A DNA stretch of 64,000 nt from Betaproteobacteria bacterium. GTDB lineage: Bacteria > Pseudomonadota > Gammaproteobacteria > Burkholderiales > Rhodocyclaceae. The notes beneath the pieces were generated by a model. That model saw nothing but the letters and a program-made list of their open reading frames with translations, was not told the DNA's origin and did no database searches. Position numbers and translations under genes: made by a program. Positions 57,084-64,000 of this stretch are shown piece by piece. Position 1 is the first letter of the stretch; each line of letters starts with the position of its first letter. The stretch lies in contig JADJXY010000002.1 in NCBI GenBank assembly GCA_016720065.1, positions 1,439,001 through 1,503,000 of the forward strand, given 5' to 3'.

Positions 57084-57521
57084 ATGTTGAAAAAGCTCAT
57101 TGCCTGCCTGTTAGCGACCACCGCACTACAGGGTGCCCTTGCGGCACAACTGCCCGAAGTAACCGTCTATAAGGATCCTGATTGCGGCTGCTGCACCGAG
57201 TGGGTCAAGCACATGCAAGAGTCCGGTTTTCAGGTGAAGCAGGTCAATACCCGAGCCATGGACGTGGAACGGCAACGGTTTGGGGTACCCCCACATTTGG
57301 CTAGTTGCCATACCGCGAAAGTTGGCGGCTACACCGTGGAAGGTCATGTGCCCGCCTCCGCCGTCAAGAAAATGCTGGCCGAAAAGCCGTCGGTAGGAGG
57401 CCTGACCATTCCGGGCATGCCGGCCAATGCCCCAGGCATGGGGCCGCACATCGTGGGAACGCTCAAGGTATATACCTTGCCCAAAGCGGGTGAGTCGTCG
57501 CGCCTCTACTCGGTCGAATAG
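57084..57521 (+). CDS. exported DUF411 metal-binding protein
   Basis: The 145-residue protein has a signal peptide (MLKKLIACLLATTALQGALA). The DUF411 core is VTVYKDPDCGCCTEWVKHM, then LASCHTAKVGGYTVEGHVP. The CxCC and CHT motifs are the likely metal site; the family occurs in copper and heavy-metal operons. GAAAGG lies upstream of ATG 57084. The in-frame TTG at 57066 is not favoured. Confidence 0.85.
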   Translation: MLKKLIACLLATTALQGALAAQLPEVTVYKDPDCGCCTEWVKHMQESGFQVKQVNTRAMDVERQRFGVPPHLASCHTAKVGGYTVEGHVPASAVKKMLAEKPSVGGLTIPGMPANAPGMGPHIVGTLKVYTLPKAGESSRLYSVE

Positions 57522-57552
57522 CGCCGATTCCCGAAAGTGCGGATGGGGGAAT

Positions 57553-57666
57553 TTTGGCAATGCACCCATGTGAATGGCCGTATTCGCCGACATGGGTGCC
57601 AGTCTGCTGGTGGTGGGTAACGGCGTGCGCATCCTGCGGTGGACTTCCGGTAAAGACTTTCGCTGA
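57553..57666 (+). pseudogene. 3' remnant of a second P-type ATPase gene
   Basis: Read in frame this stretch gives FGNAPM, a stop, then MAVFADMGASLLVVGNGVR and a short tail ending at TGA 57664. It matches the last helix of the ATPase at 53786 (GNATMWMAVFADMGASLLVV) with one Trp codon changed to TGA. Only about 35 codons survive, so a second ATPase gene once ended here and the rest was deleted before the DUF411/czcI arrangement formed. Confidence 0.8.
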
Positions 57667-57679
57667 TACAATCCCGCCC

Positions 57680-58036
57680 ATGCGCCGCTGGCTCTCTATC
57701 CTTCTTCTCGTATTTCTGCCGTTCCAGTTCTCCTGGGCGGCGGTGGCCGGCTATTGCCAGCACGAGACCGGAGCGGCAGCACAGCACTTCGGTCATCATG
57801 ACCACCAGCATCAGGCCGCTGCCGATCAGGATGGCACGCCGGATGCCAAAACCTTGGGTGGCGGCATCGACGGCGATTGCGTCGCCTGTCATGCGAGTTG
57901 TGCCGCGGCGATTTTCAGCACGGCCTCCTTGCCGGCTTCAAGCAGCGCGTCCTTTGCGATTCCCTGGCTACCGGGAAATCTGACCGCGCCGCCTCTCGCT
58001 CACCCCGAACGCCCCAACTGGTCCGTCCTCGCCTAA
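57680..58036 (+). CDS. czcI: CzcI-like exported His-rich regulator
   Basis: The 118-residue protein has a signal peptide (MRRWLSILLLVFLPFQFSWA). A His-rich mature part (YCQHETGAAAQHFGHHDHQH) and a C-terminal CVACHASCAAA motif follow, the CzcI pattern. CzcI-type proteins modulate czc operons by sensing periplasmic metal. No ribosome site precedes the ATG; TACAAT (57666-57671) lies 8 bases upstream, hinting at a leaderless or nearly leaderless transcript. Confidence 0.82.
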   Translation: MRRWLSILLLVFLPFQFSWAAVAGYCQHETGAAAQHFGHHDHQHQAAADQDGTPDAKTLGGGIDGDCVACHASCAAAIFSTASLPASSSASFAIPWLPGNLTAPPLAHPERPNWSVLA

Positions 58037-58170
58037 TCGGCGGGGTGGATAGCACTTTTCTGCGCTTCTCCCTTGCGGCTGTGGTGGACTGATCCGCCCT
58101 GACGCATTGCGACGCTTCCCGGTCGCACCTCGCCGATTCCCCGTGTGTCTTTTTATCACTGGAGAATTGG

Positions 58171-59469
58171 ATGTCTCGAAGCAAATCGGTTTCACGAACT
58201 ACCTTTTTACCGGCCCGCCTACTCGTGGCCGGGCTGTGCTCGCTCGCTGCGCTAGCGACCGGCGACTTATGGGCGCAATCGACGCCAGCCCCCGCTGGTG
58301 CCTTGATTACCCTGTCGCAAGCCTTTGAGGCTGCTTGGGCACGGCAACCCGAAGCGCAATCCCTCGATCTGCGGCGCGATGCTGCCGAAGCGCATCGGCA
58401 GGTTGCCGGCAGTTGGACGGCCCAACCACCTTCGCTGGATTTGTCTGGCAAGACCGACCAACTGAGCAAGAATCAAGGCAGCCGCGAATACGCGGTGGGC
58501 GTCGCCTTGCCGCTGTGGCTACCCGGCGAACGCTCTCGTCAGGGCGCCTTGGCCGACGCCGAATCCAAAGCCGTGGATAGCCGGGTGACGGCCGCGCAAC
58601 TGCGCACTGCCGCCGCCGTGCGTGATGCCTGGTGGAACTGGCAGCGGGCACGTGGCGAACAGTCGCTGGCCCGCGAACGCATGGTCAGCGCGCAAAAACT
58701 GGCAGAAGATGTCCGTCGCCGAACCAAGGCCGGCGACCTGGCCCGCTCGGACCAGCATCAGGCCGATGGCGCGGCGGCAAGCGCCGAGGTTGCGCTGGCG
58801 GAAAGTGGCAGCCTGCTGGCTGCCAGCATTCAACATCTGCGCGCCTTGATCGGCAAGCTGCCGGATGAGACAGCAGCCGACGGACCGGAAACCCCGCCGG
58901 CGGTGCCTGCCGACTTCACCGCCCTGGATGCGACCCACCCGGCGGTCGTCGAACTGTTCGACCGGGCCGAAGTCGCTCGCCGCAGTGCCGATCTGGCCAG
59001 CGTGCAGACCAGGAACAATCCCGAACTGTTGTTGGCCACTACCCGCGAGCGGGGCGCTTTCGGCGACGACTATCAGCAGACCGTCACGCTCGGCGTACGC
59101 ATCCCGTTTGGTTCGGATAGCCGCAATCGCGCCAAGCTCGGGCTGGCCCGTGCCGAAGCCCTCGAAACCGAGGGGCTGCTTCGCCTCGAACGCGAGCGCC
59201 TGGCAGCCGACCTGGAAGCGGCGCGGGTGCGCGTCGAATCGGGTCGCACGCAACTGGCGGCCGCCGAGAAACGCGCCCAACTGGCGCGCGAGTCGCGGGG
59301 CTTTTTCGACAAGTCCTTCCGCCTGGGCGAAAGCGATCTGCCGACCCGCTTGCGTATCGAACTCGAAGCCGTCGAAGCCGAACGGCAAAACGCCCGCGCC
59401 CGGATTGAGCTGGCCGCTGCGATCTCCGCCCTGCGCCAGGCGCTGGGCCTGCTCCCCGAACAAAAATGA
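58171..59469 (+). CDS. czcC: CzcC-type outer membrane efflux protein
   Basis: The 432-residue TolC-family protein has a signal peptide (LLVAGLCSLAALATGDLWA). Helical outer-membrane efflux repeats (ITLSQAFEAAWARQPEAQSL; LGVRIPFGSDSRNRAKLGLA) follow. It is the outer-membrane channel of the Czc-type efflux pump with the CzcB and CzcA proteins downstream. TGGAGAATTGG precedes the ATG. Confidence 0.9.
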   Translation: MSRSKSVSRTTFLPARLLVAGLCSLAALATGDLWAQSTPAPAGALITLSQAFEAAWARQPEAQSLDLRRDAAEAHRQVAGSWTAQPPSLDLSGKTDQLSKNQGSREYAVGVALPLWLPGERSRQGALADAESKAVDSRVTAAQLRTAAAVRDAWWNWQRARGEQSLARERMVSAQKLAEDVRRRTKAGDLARSDQHQADGAAASAEVALAESGSLLAASIQHLRALIGKLPDETAADGPETPPAVPADFTALDATHPAVVELFDRAEVARRSADLASVQTRNNPELLLATTRERGAFGDDYQQTVTLGVRIPFGSDSRNRAKLGLARAEALETEGLLRLERERLAADLEAARVRVESGRTQLAAAEKRAQLARESRGFFDKSFRLGESDLPTRLRIELEAVEAERQNARARIELAAAISALRQALGLLPEQK

Positions 59470-59480
59470 GGAACCCGAAC

Positions 59481-60041
59481 ATGAGAACAACAAACACGCT
59501 GGCCGCTGTGGGATGGGCCGCCTGGATCGCCCTGGCGGCCCCACTGGCCTGGGCCGGTGACGGGCACGACCATGGCGAGGCGCCAGCATCATCGGCCGGT
59601 CCCGCCTCGCCGCGTTTTGCGGCAACGTCCGAAACCTTTGAACTGGTCGGCGTCGTCAATGGCAAGCAACTGACGCTCTATCTCGACCGCTATGCCGACG
59701 GCAGCCCGGTCAAGGATGCCCAGCTCGAACTGGAACTGGGTGGCGTCAAAGTCCCCGTCGAACCGCATGCCGAGGGGGAGTTCGAGGCGACGCTGGCGCA
59801 GGAACTCAAACCGGGGGTCGTGTCGGTCGCGGCGACCGTCATCGCCGGCGAGGAAACCGACTTGCTGGCTGGCGAACTCGACGTCCACGAAGAGGCACAT
59901 GACGAAACGACCGCCCACACCCATGGCTGGAAAGAATATGCCCTGTGGGCCGGTGCCGCCGGCGGGGCGCTGCTGCTCCTTGCCGCTCTATTGCGCCGCC
60001 TGCGCGCTTCCCGCAACCCGCGTTTCGGAGGTGCCGCATGA
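59481..60041 (+). CDS. His-rich single-pass periplasmic/membrane protein of czc operon
   Basis: The 186-residue protein has a signal peptide (LAAVGWAAWIALAAPLAWA), GDGHDHGE at the mature N-terminus, and a beta-rich domain (FELVGVVNGKQLTLYLDRY). A His segment (HEEAHDETTAHTHGW) and a C-terminal membrane helix follow. It resembles the region that precedes the barrel in some CzcB proteins, here a separate gene. GAGGAACCCGAAC supports ATG 59481; 59466 overlaps the czcC stop. It overlaps czcB by ATGA. Confidence 0.72.
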   Translation: MRTTNTLAAVGWAAWIALAAPLAWAGDGHDHGEAPASSAGPASPRFAATSETFELVGVVNGKQLTLYLDRYADGSPVKDAQLELELGGVKVPVEPHAEGEFEATLAQELKPGVVSVAATVIAGEETDLLAGELDVHEEAHDETTAHTHGWKEYALWAGAAGGALLLLAALLRRLRASRNPRFGGAA

Positions 60042-61060
60042 AGCCCCGTCTGTTATTTAGCGCCCTATGTCTTTCCTTCTTGTTTTCCTCAACCTTGGTG
60101 CTGGCCGGTGATGGCCATGACCACGGCGACGCCTCGCCCGCTGCCAGCGGCAATGGCCCCAAGCGCCAGCCGGACGGCAGCGTCTTCCTGCCCAAACCGG
60201 CGCAACGCCAGATCGGTGTTCGCACCCTGCTGGTTGAGCTAGGTGAACTGCCCCGCACCCATGAGCTGGCCGGCAAGGTGGTCATGGACCCGAATGCCGG
60301 CGGCAAAGTGCAGGCCATCGTCGCCGGCCGTGTCACGCCGGGGCCACGCGGTCTGCCATTGCCCGGTCAGCCGGTCAAGAAAGGCGAGGTGCTGGCTTAC
60401 GTCACGCCGGAAGTCGGCGGCAACAGCCGCTCCCTGGCGGAAAGTCGCCTGCGCCGCCTGCGCGAACTGGCCGACACCGTGCCGCGCAAGGTCATCGAGG
60501 AAGCGGAAGCCGCCGTCGCCAACGAACAACTGGTGGCGCCGGTCAGCGGCGTTATCGCGTCGGCCAACGTCGTCTCCGGTCAGGTGCTCGAAGCCCGCGA
60601 AACCCTGTTCGAGATCGTCAATCCGGAACGCATGCTGATCGAGGCGCTGGCTTTCGATATGGCCATCGCCAGCGATGTCGCCGGGGCCTTTGTCGCCGTT
60701 GGTGAGCAGAAGCTGCCGCTGCGCCTGGTCGGCGTCGCCCGCAGCCTGCGTGAGCAAGCACTGCCGCTGACCTTCCGGGGTGAAGGCGGCGCTTTGGCGG
60801 CGTTGGCCGTCGGCCAGCCGGTTCGGGTCTTCGTGCAGACGCGCAGCACGGTGCCGGGCATCCGGGTGCCGGCAGCGGCGCTGATGAAGAACCCGGCTAA
60901 CCAGAGCATCGTCTGGGTCAAGACGGCACCGGAACGCTTTGAGCCGCGCACGGTAAGCGTCGAGCCGCTGGACGGCACCCACGTGGCGGTGACCAGCGGT
61001 CTGAAAGCCGGGGATCGGGTTGCCGTCCGCGCTGCGACCCTGATCAACCAGGTCCGGTAA
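60038..61060 (+). CDS. czcB: CzcB-type membrane fusion protein
   Basis: The 340-residue adaptor has a signal peptide (MKPRLLFSALCLSFLFSSTL) and a GDGHDHGD His stretch. The lipoyl/hairpin region lies around residues 85-200 (GKVQAIVAGRVTPGPRGLPL; APVSGVIASANVVSGQV). A beta-barrel and membrane-proximal domain follow. It joins CzcA to CzcC. The N-terminal HDHGD matches that of the preceding gene product, suggesting shared metal binding. GGAGGTGCCGC precedes the ATG. Confidence 0.9.
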   Translation: MKPRLLFSALCLSFLFSSTLVLAGDGHDHGDASPAASGNGPKRQPDGSVFLPKPAQRQIGVRTLLVELGELPRTHELAGKVVMDPNAGGKVQAIVAGRVTPGPRGLPLPGQPVKKGEVLAYVTPEVGGNSRSLAESRLRRLRELADTVPRKVIEEAEAAVANEQLVAPVSGVIASANVVSGQVLEARETLFEIVNPERMLIEALAFDMAIASDVAGAFVAVGEQKLPLRLVGVARSLREQALPLTFRGEGGALAALAVGQPVRVFVQTRSTVPGIRVPAAALMKNPANQSIVWVKTAPERFEPRTVSVEPLDGTHVAVTSGLKAGDRVAVRAATLINQVR

Positions 61061-61064
61061 AGGG

Positions 61065-61292
61065 ATGACGATGGAACCTATTCTCGACTCCACCCTGACC
61101 TGCCCGATTTGCGGACTATCAGAAAAACTGCACATGCCGACCGATGCCTGCTTGTTCTTCCATGAATGCTCAGGTTGCAAATCATTACTCCGACCCAAAC
61201 CGGGTGACTGTTGCGTCTTTTGCAGTTATGGCAACGTGCCATGTCCGCCGATTCAGCAGCAATCGGATTGCTGCACACGACGGGAGCGCTAA
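61065..61292 (+). CDS. small Cys-rich GDCC-domain protein
   Basis: The 75-residue protein has CPICG near the N-terminus, ECSGCKSLLRPKPGDCCVFC in the middle and CCTRRER at the end: twelve Cys in all. It matches the GDCCVxC family, some members of which carry selenocysteine; here all positions are Cys codons. It lies between czcB and czcA, with 4- and 3-base gaps, so it is part of the efflux operon. A metal chaperone or redox role is inferred. Confidence 0.8.
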   Translation: MTMEPILDSTLTCPICGLSEKLHMPTDACLFFHECSGCKSLLRPKPGDCCVFCSYGNVPCPPIQQQSDCCTRRER

Positions 61293-61295
61293 ATC

Positions 61296-64000
61296 ATGTT
61301 CAAGTGGCTTCTCGATAACAGCCTTGCCAACCGTCTGCTGGTCATCATCGCCAGCCTGGTGCTGATGGCCTATGGGGCATTCACCCTCTCCCGCACGCCG
61401 GTGGACGTGTTTCCTGACCTCAACAAACCAACGGTCACCATCATGACCGAATCCGGTGGCATGGCCGCCGAGGAAGTGGAGCAACTGATCACCTTCCCGC
61501 TGGAAACGACCATGAACGGTCTGCCCGGTGTGGAAAGCGTGCGGTCGGTGTCCAGTGCCGGCCTCTCTTTCATTTATGTGACCTTCAACTGGAAAACAGA
61601 GATTTTCCGGGCCAGGCAGATGGTGTCTGAACGTCTGTCCTCAATGGAGGAAGGGCTGCCAGCGGGCGTCACGCCGCGCATGGGGCCAATCAGTTCGATC
61701 ATGGGCGAAATCATGCAGATCGCCATTCCCATCGACACGGCGAAGATTTCGCCGATGCAGGTGCGCGAATACGCCGACTGGGTGCTGCGTCCGCGTCTGA
61801 TGGCAATCGCCGGCGTGGCGCAGGTCATTCCCATCGGCGGCGAGGTGCGGCAGTTCCAGGTGCAGCCGAACACGACCCGCATGGCGGAACTGGGCATCTC
61901 GCACGAGCAGTTGACCGGGGCGCTCAAGGGCTACTCGGCCAACACCTCCGGCGGCTTCCTTGAACTCAACGGGCGCGAATACCTGATTCGCCATCTCGGC
62001 CGCACGTCGCGTCTGGACGACCTGAAGAACCTGGCGCTGACGGCCCGCCACGGTCAACCCGTTTTATTGCGGCAAATCGCCGACGTGACCTTCGCACCGG
62101 CCATCAAGCGGGGCGATGCCGGTTTCGAGGGCAAACCGGCGGTGATTCTGGGCATCCAGAAGCAGCCGACGGCGGACACCATCCATCTGACCCGGAGCAT
62201 CGAGGCCGCAGTGGAGGATCTGAAGAAATCGCTGCCGGCCGGCATGGAGGCGCCCAAGGTAACTTTCCGTCAGGCGAGTTTCATCGAGTCGTCGATCAGC
62301 ACGCTGCAAGGCAAGCTGATCGGGGCATCGGTCTTCGTCGCAGTCATCCTGTTCTTCTTTCTGGGCACCTTGCGCCCGACGGTGATCGCCCTAACCGCTA
62401 TCCCGGTGTCGATTTTCATGACGGCGCTGGTCTTCGACTATTTCGGTCTGTCGATCAACACCATGACGCTGGGTGGTCTGGCCATCGCCATTGGCGGGCT
62501 GGTCGATGACGCCGTGGTCGGCGTCGAGAACGTGCTGCGACGGCTGAAGGAAGACCGGGCCAAGCACCACGATCACCGGATGCATCCGATCGAGCTGGTG
62601 GCCCATGCGACGATGGAAGTGCGTTCGGCCATCCTCTACGCAACGATCATCATCGTGCTGGTTTTCCTGCCGCTCTTCGCGCTGCCCGGTATGGAAGGGC
62701 GCTTGTTCGTGCCGCTCGGTATCGCTTTCATCGTTTCGACGCTGGCCTCGCTGGTGGTGTCGGTGACGGTGGCGCCGGTCCTGTCCTTCTACCTGCTGCC
62801 ACGCATGAAGTCGCTCGATCATGGCGACACGAAACTGCTGGCCTGGCTGAAAGCCAGCTATGGCCGCAGTTTGCAGACGGTGCTCAACCACCCCAAAGCG
62901 GCGTTGGCGGCCGGTGCCGTCGCCATTTTGGTGGCAGCGGCAGCCGTGCCCTTTTTTCCCAAGACTTTCCTGCCACCCTTCAACGAGGGAACGTTGCTGA
63001 TCGGCATGCGCCTCAACCCCGGCGTCACGCTGGCCGAGTCGTCGGCTCTGGCACAACAGGCCGAGGTACTGGTCAAGGCGGTGCCGGAAGTCGTGCACGT
63101 CGGGCGACGCAGCGGCCGGGCGGAACTGGATGAGCATGCGGAAGGCGTCCATGTCAGCGAACTGGATGTCGGCCTGAAGCCAGCATCCGAAATGACGCGC
63201 TCAATGGGCGAAATCTCGGCCGATATTCGCGCCCGCCTGATCAACCTGCCCGCGGCGATTGCCATCGGCCAGCCCATCTCGCACCGGATCGACCACATGC
63301 TGTCCGGCGTGCGTTCGCAGATCGCCATCAAGATTTTTGGCGATGACCTCGACACGCTGCGCGGTCAGGCCGATGCGCTGCGCGGCAGGCTGGCCGGTAT
63401 TCCCGGCATCGCCGATCTGGAAATCGAGAAGCAGGTGCTGGCGCCGCAGATCAAGGTCAGCGTCAACTATGCGACGGCCGCGCAATACGGCGTGCCGACG
63501 CCACAGATTCTGGCGACCCTGCAAAGCCTGGTCGAAGGCGAAAAAGTAACGCAGGTGGTCGAGGGCGGCCGGCGCTTTGCGCTGGTCGTGCGCCTGCCCG
63601 AGTCGTCCCGCTCGTTGCAAGGGCTGGGGCAGATATTGCTGGAAACACCTGGCGGGCCGATTCCCTTGTCAAAAATCGCCACCATCGAGGATGGCGACGG
63701 GCCGAATCAGGTCAGCCGCGATGACGGCAAGCGGCGTATCGTGCTTTCAGCCAACGCGCAAGGTAGGGCGCTGTCCGAGATCGTCGAGGACATCCGCAAG
63801 GTGGTCGGCGACAGCAAACTGCCTGAAGGATACTTCATCACCCTGGGCGGACAGTTCCAGGCGCAGGAAGAGGCTTCGCGGCTGGTTGGCCTGCTCTCCA
63901 TCGTCTCGCTGGTGCTGATGTTTGTGGTGCTGTTCAGTCGCTACAAGTCAGTTGTGTTATCGGCGATGATCATGGCCAACATTCCGCTGGCGCTGGTTGG
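61296..64000 (+). CDS. czcA: CzcA-type RND heavy-metal pump (partial, runs off the window)
   Basis: Over 900 codons are open to the window end with no stop. The start MFKWLLDNSLANRLLVI and the first periplasmic loop (TPVDVFPDLNKPTVTIM) are HME-RND hallmarks. The membrane motif reads AIGGLVDDAVVGVENVLRRL. It lacks the DFGxxxDGA signature of zinc/cobalt CzcA and looks closer to another HME subgroup, so the substrate is uncertain. Seven or more membrane helices are visible. It forms an efflux complex with CzcB and CzcC; the C-terminal part lies outside. Confidence 0.9.
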   Translation, partial: MFKWLLDNSLANRLLVIIASLVLMAYGAFTLSRTPVDVFPDLNKPTVTIMTESGGMAAEEVEQLITFPLETTMNGLPGVESVRSVSSAGLSFIYVTFNWKTEIFRARQMVSERLSSMEEGLPAGVTPRMGPISSIMGEIMQIAIPIDTAKISPMQVREYADWVLRPRLMAIAGVAQVIPIGGEVRQFQVQPNTTRMAELGISHEQLTGALKGYSANTSGGFLELNGREYLIRHLGRTSRLDDLKNLALTARHGQPVLLRQIADVTFAPAIKRGDAGFEGKPAVILGIQKQPTADTIHLTRSIEAAVEDLKKSLPAGMEAPKVTFRQASFIESSISTLQGKLIGASVFVAVILFFFLGTLRPTVIALTAIPVSIFMTALVFDYFGLSINTMTLGGLAIAIGGLVDDAVVGVENVLRRLKEDRAKHHDHRMHPIELVAHATMEVRSAILYATIIIVLVFLPLFALPGMEGRLFVPLGIAFIVSTLASLVVSVTVAPVLSFYLLPRMKSLDHGDTKLLAWLKASYGRSLQTVLNHPKAALAAGAVAILVAAAAVPFFPKTFLPPFNEGTLLIGMRLNPGVTLAESSALAQQAEVLVKAVPEVVHVGRRSGRAELDEHAEGVHVSELDVGLKPASEMTRSMGEISADIRARLINLPAAIAIGQPISHRIDHMLSGVRSQIAIKIFGDDLDTLRGQADALRGRLAGIPGIADLEIEKQVLAPQIKVSVNYATAAQYGVPTPQILATLQSLVEGEKVTQVVEGGRRFALVVRLPESSRSLQGLGQILLETPGGPIPLSKIATIEDGDGPNQVSRDDGKRRIVLSANAQGRALSEIVEDIRKVVGDSKLPEGYFITLGGQFQAQEEASRLVGLLSIVSLVLMFVVLFSRYKSVVLSAMIMANIPLALV

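Overview
The window looks like GC-rich proteobacterial DNA, most probably betaproteobacterial and perhaps Rhodocyclales. That is an inference from gene content: an acr3/arsA/arsD cluster, an HME-RND czc operon, a pbr/cad-like P-type ATPase with its own LspA, and the 5' end of an alternative (N-type) ATP synthase beta gene. I see no rRNA, tRNA or CRISPR array.

Positions 1-29002 are the accessory core of an integrative/conjugative-type element. They hold small hypothetical genes, RadC, AcaB/DUF1845-like, DUF1173, AlpA, IHF and integrase-like proteins, an SbcCD-like pair, a GHKL ATPase and a CHC2/Toprim primase. No conjugation (T4SS/relaxase) genes are present. Many of the small genes are preceded by a recurrent GC-rich double-hairpin leader resembling the published radC RNA motif. 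An intact IS481-family element (2717-3931, 7-bp target duplication) sits between the small genes and radC. A tightly overlapped defence cassette (5850-14407) encodes HsdR, HsdM, a YhcG/DUF1016 nuclease, HsdS and a GHKL ATPase-nuclease.

Positions 29003-31466 are an IS21-family element with a frameshifted istA and no target duplication. It joins the primase on its left to a truncated atpD on its right, so it marks a deletion or rearrangement boundary of the island.

Positions 31467-43811 are read leftward. arsR-arsC-(arsC-like)-arsD-arsA-acr3 are followed by osmC and an ECF sigma gene. Next come a thiolase/DUF2789/TSUP/CDF operon and an FmdE/ferric-reductase/cytochrome-b5 operon. The last two are each preceded by an identical bipartite promoter-like motif with exactly 16-bp spacing, which suggests a small ECF regulon. 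A 54-bp mini-element made only of two inverted repeats, with a 7-bp target duplication, lies beside the ars promoter.

Positions 43988-64000 carry a DUF1496 protein, a Fic protein, copRS diverging from a TolC/multicopper-oxidase/cupredoxin operon, and a frameshifted MerR-type regulator with ynfA diverging from a cadA/pbrA-lspA operon. After these come DsbD-N and DUF411 proteins, a P-type ATPase remnant, and a czcI-czcC-(His-rich protein)-czcB-GDCC-czcA efflux operon that runs off the right end.
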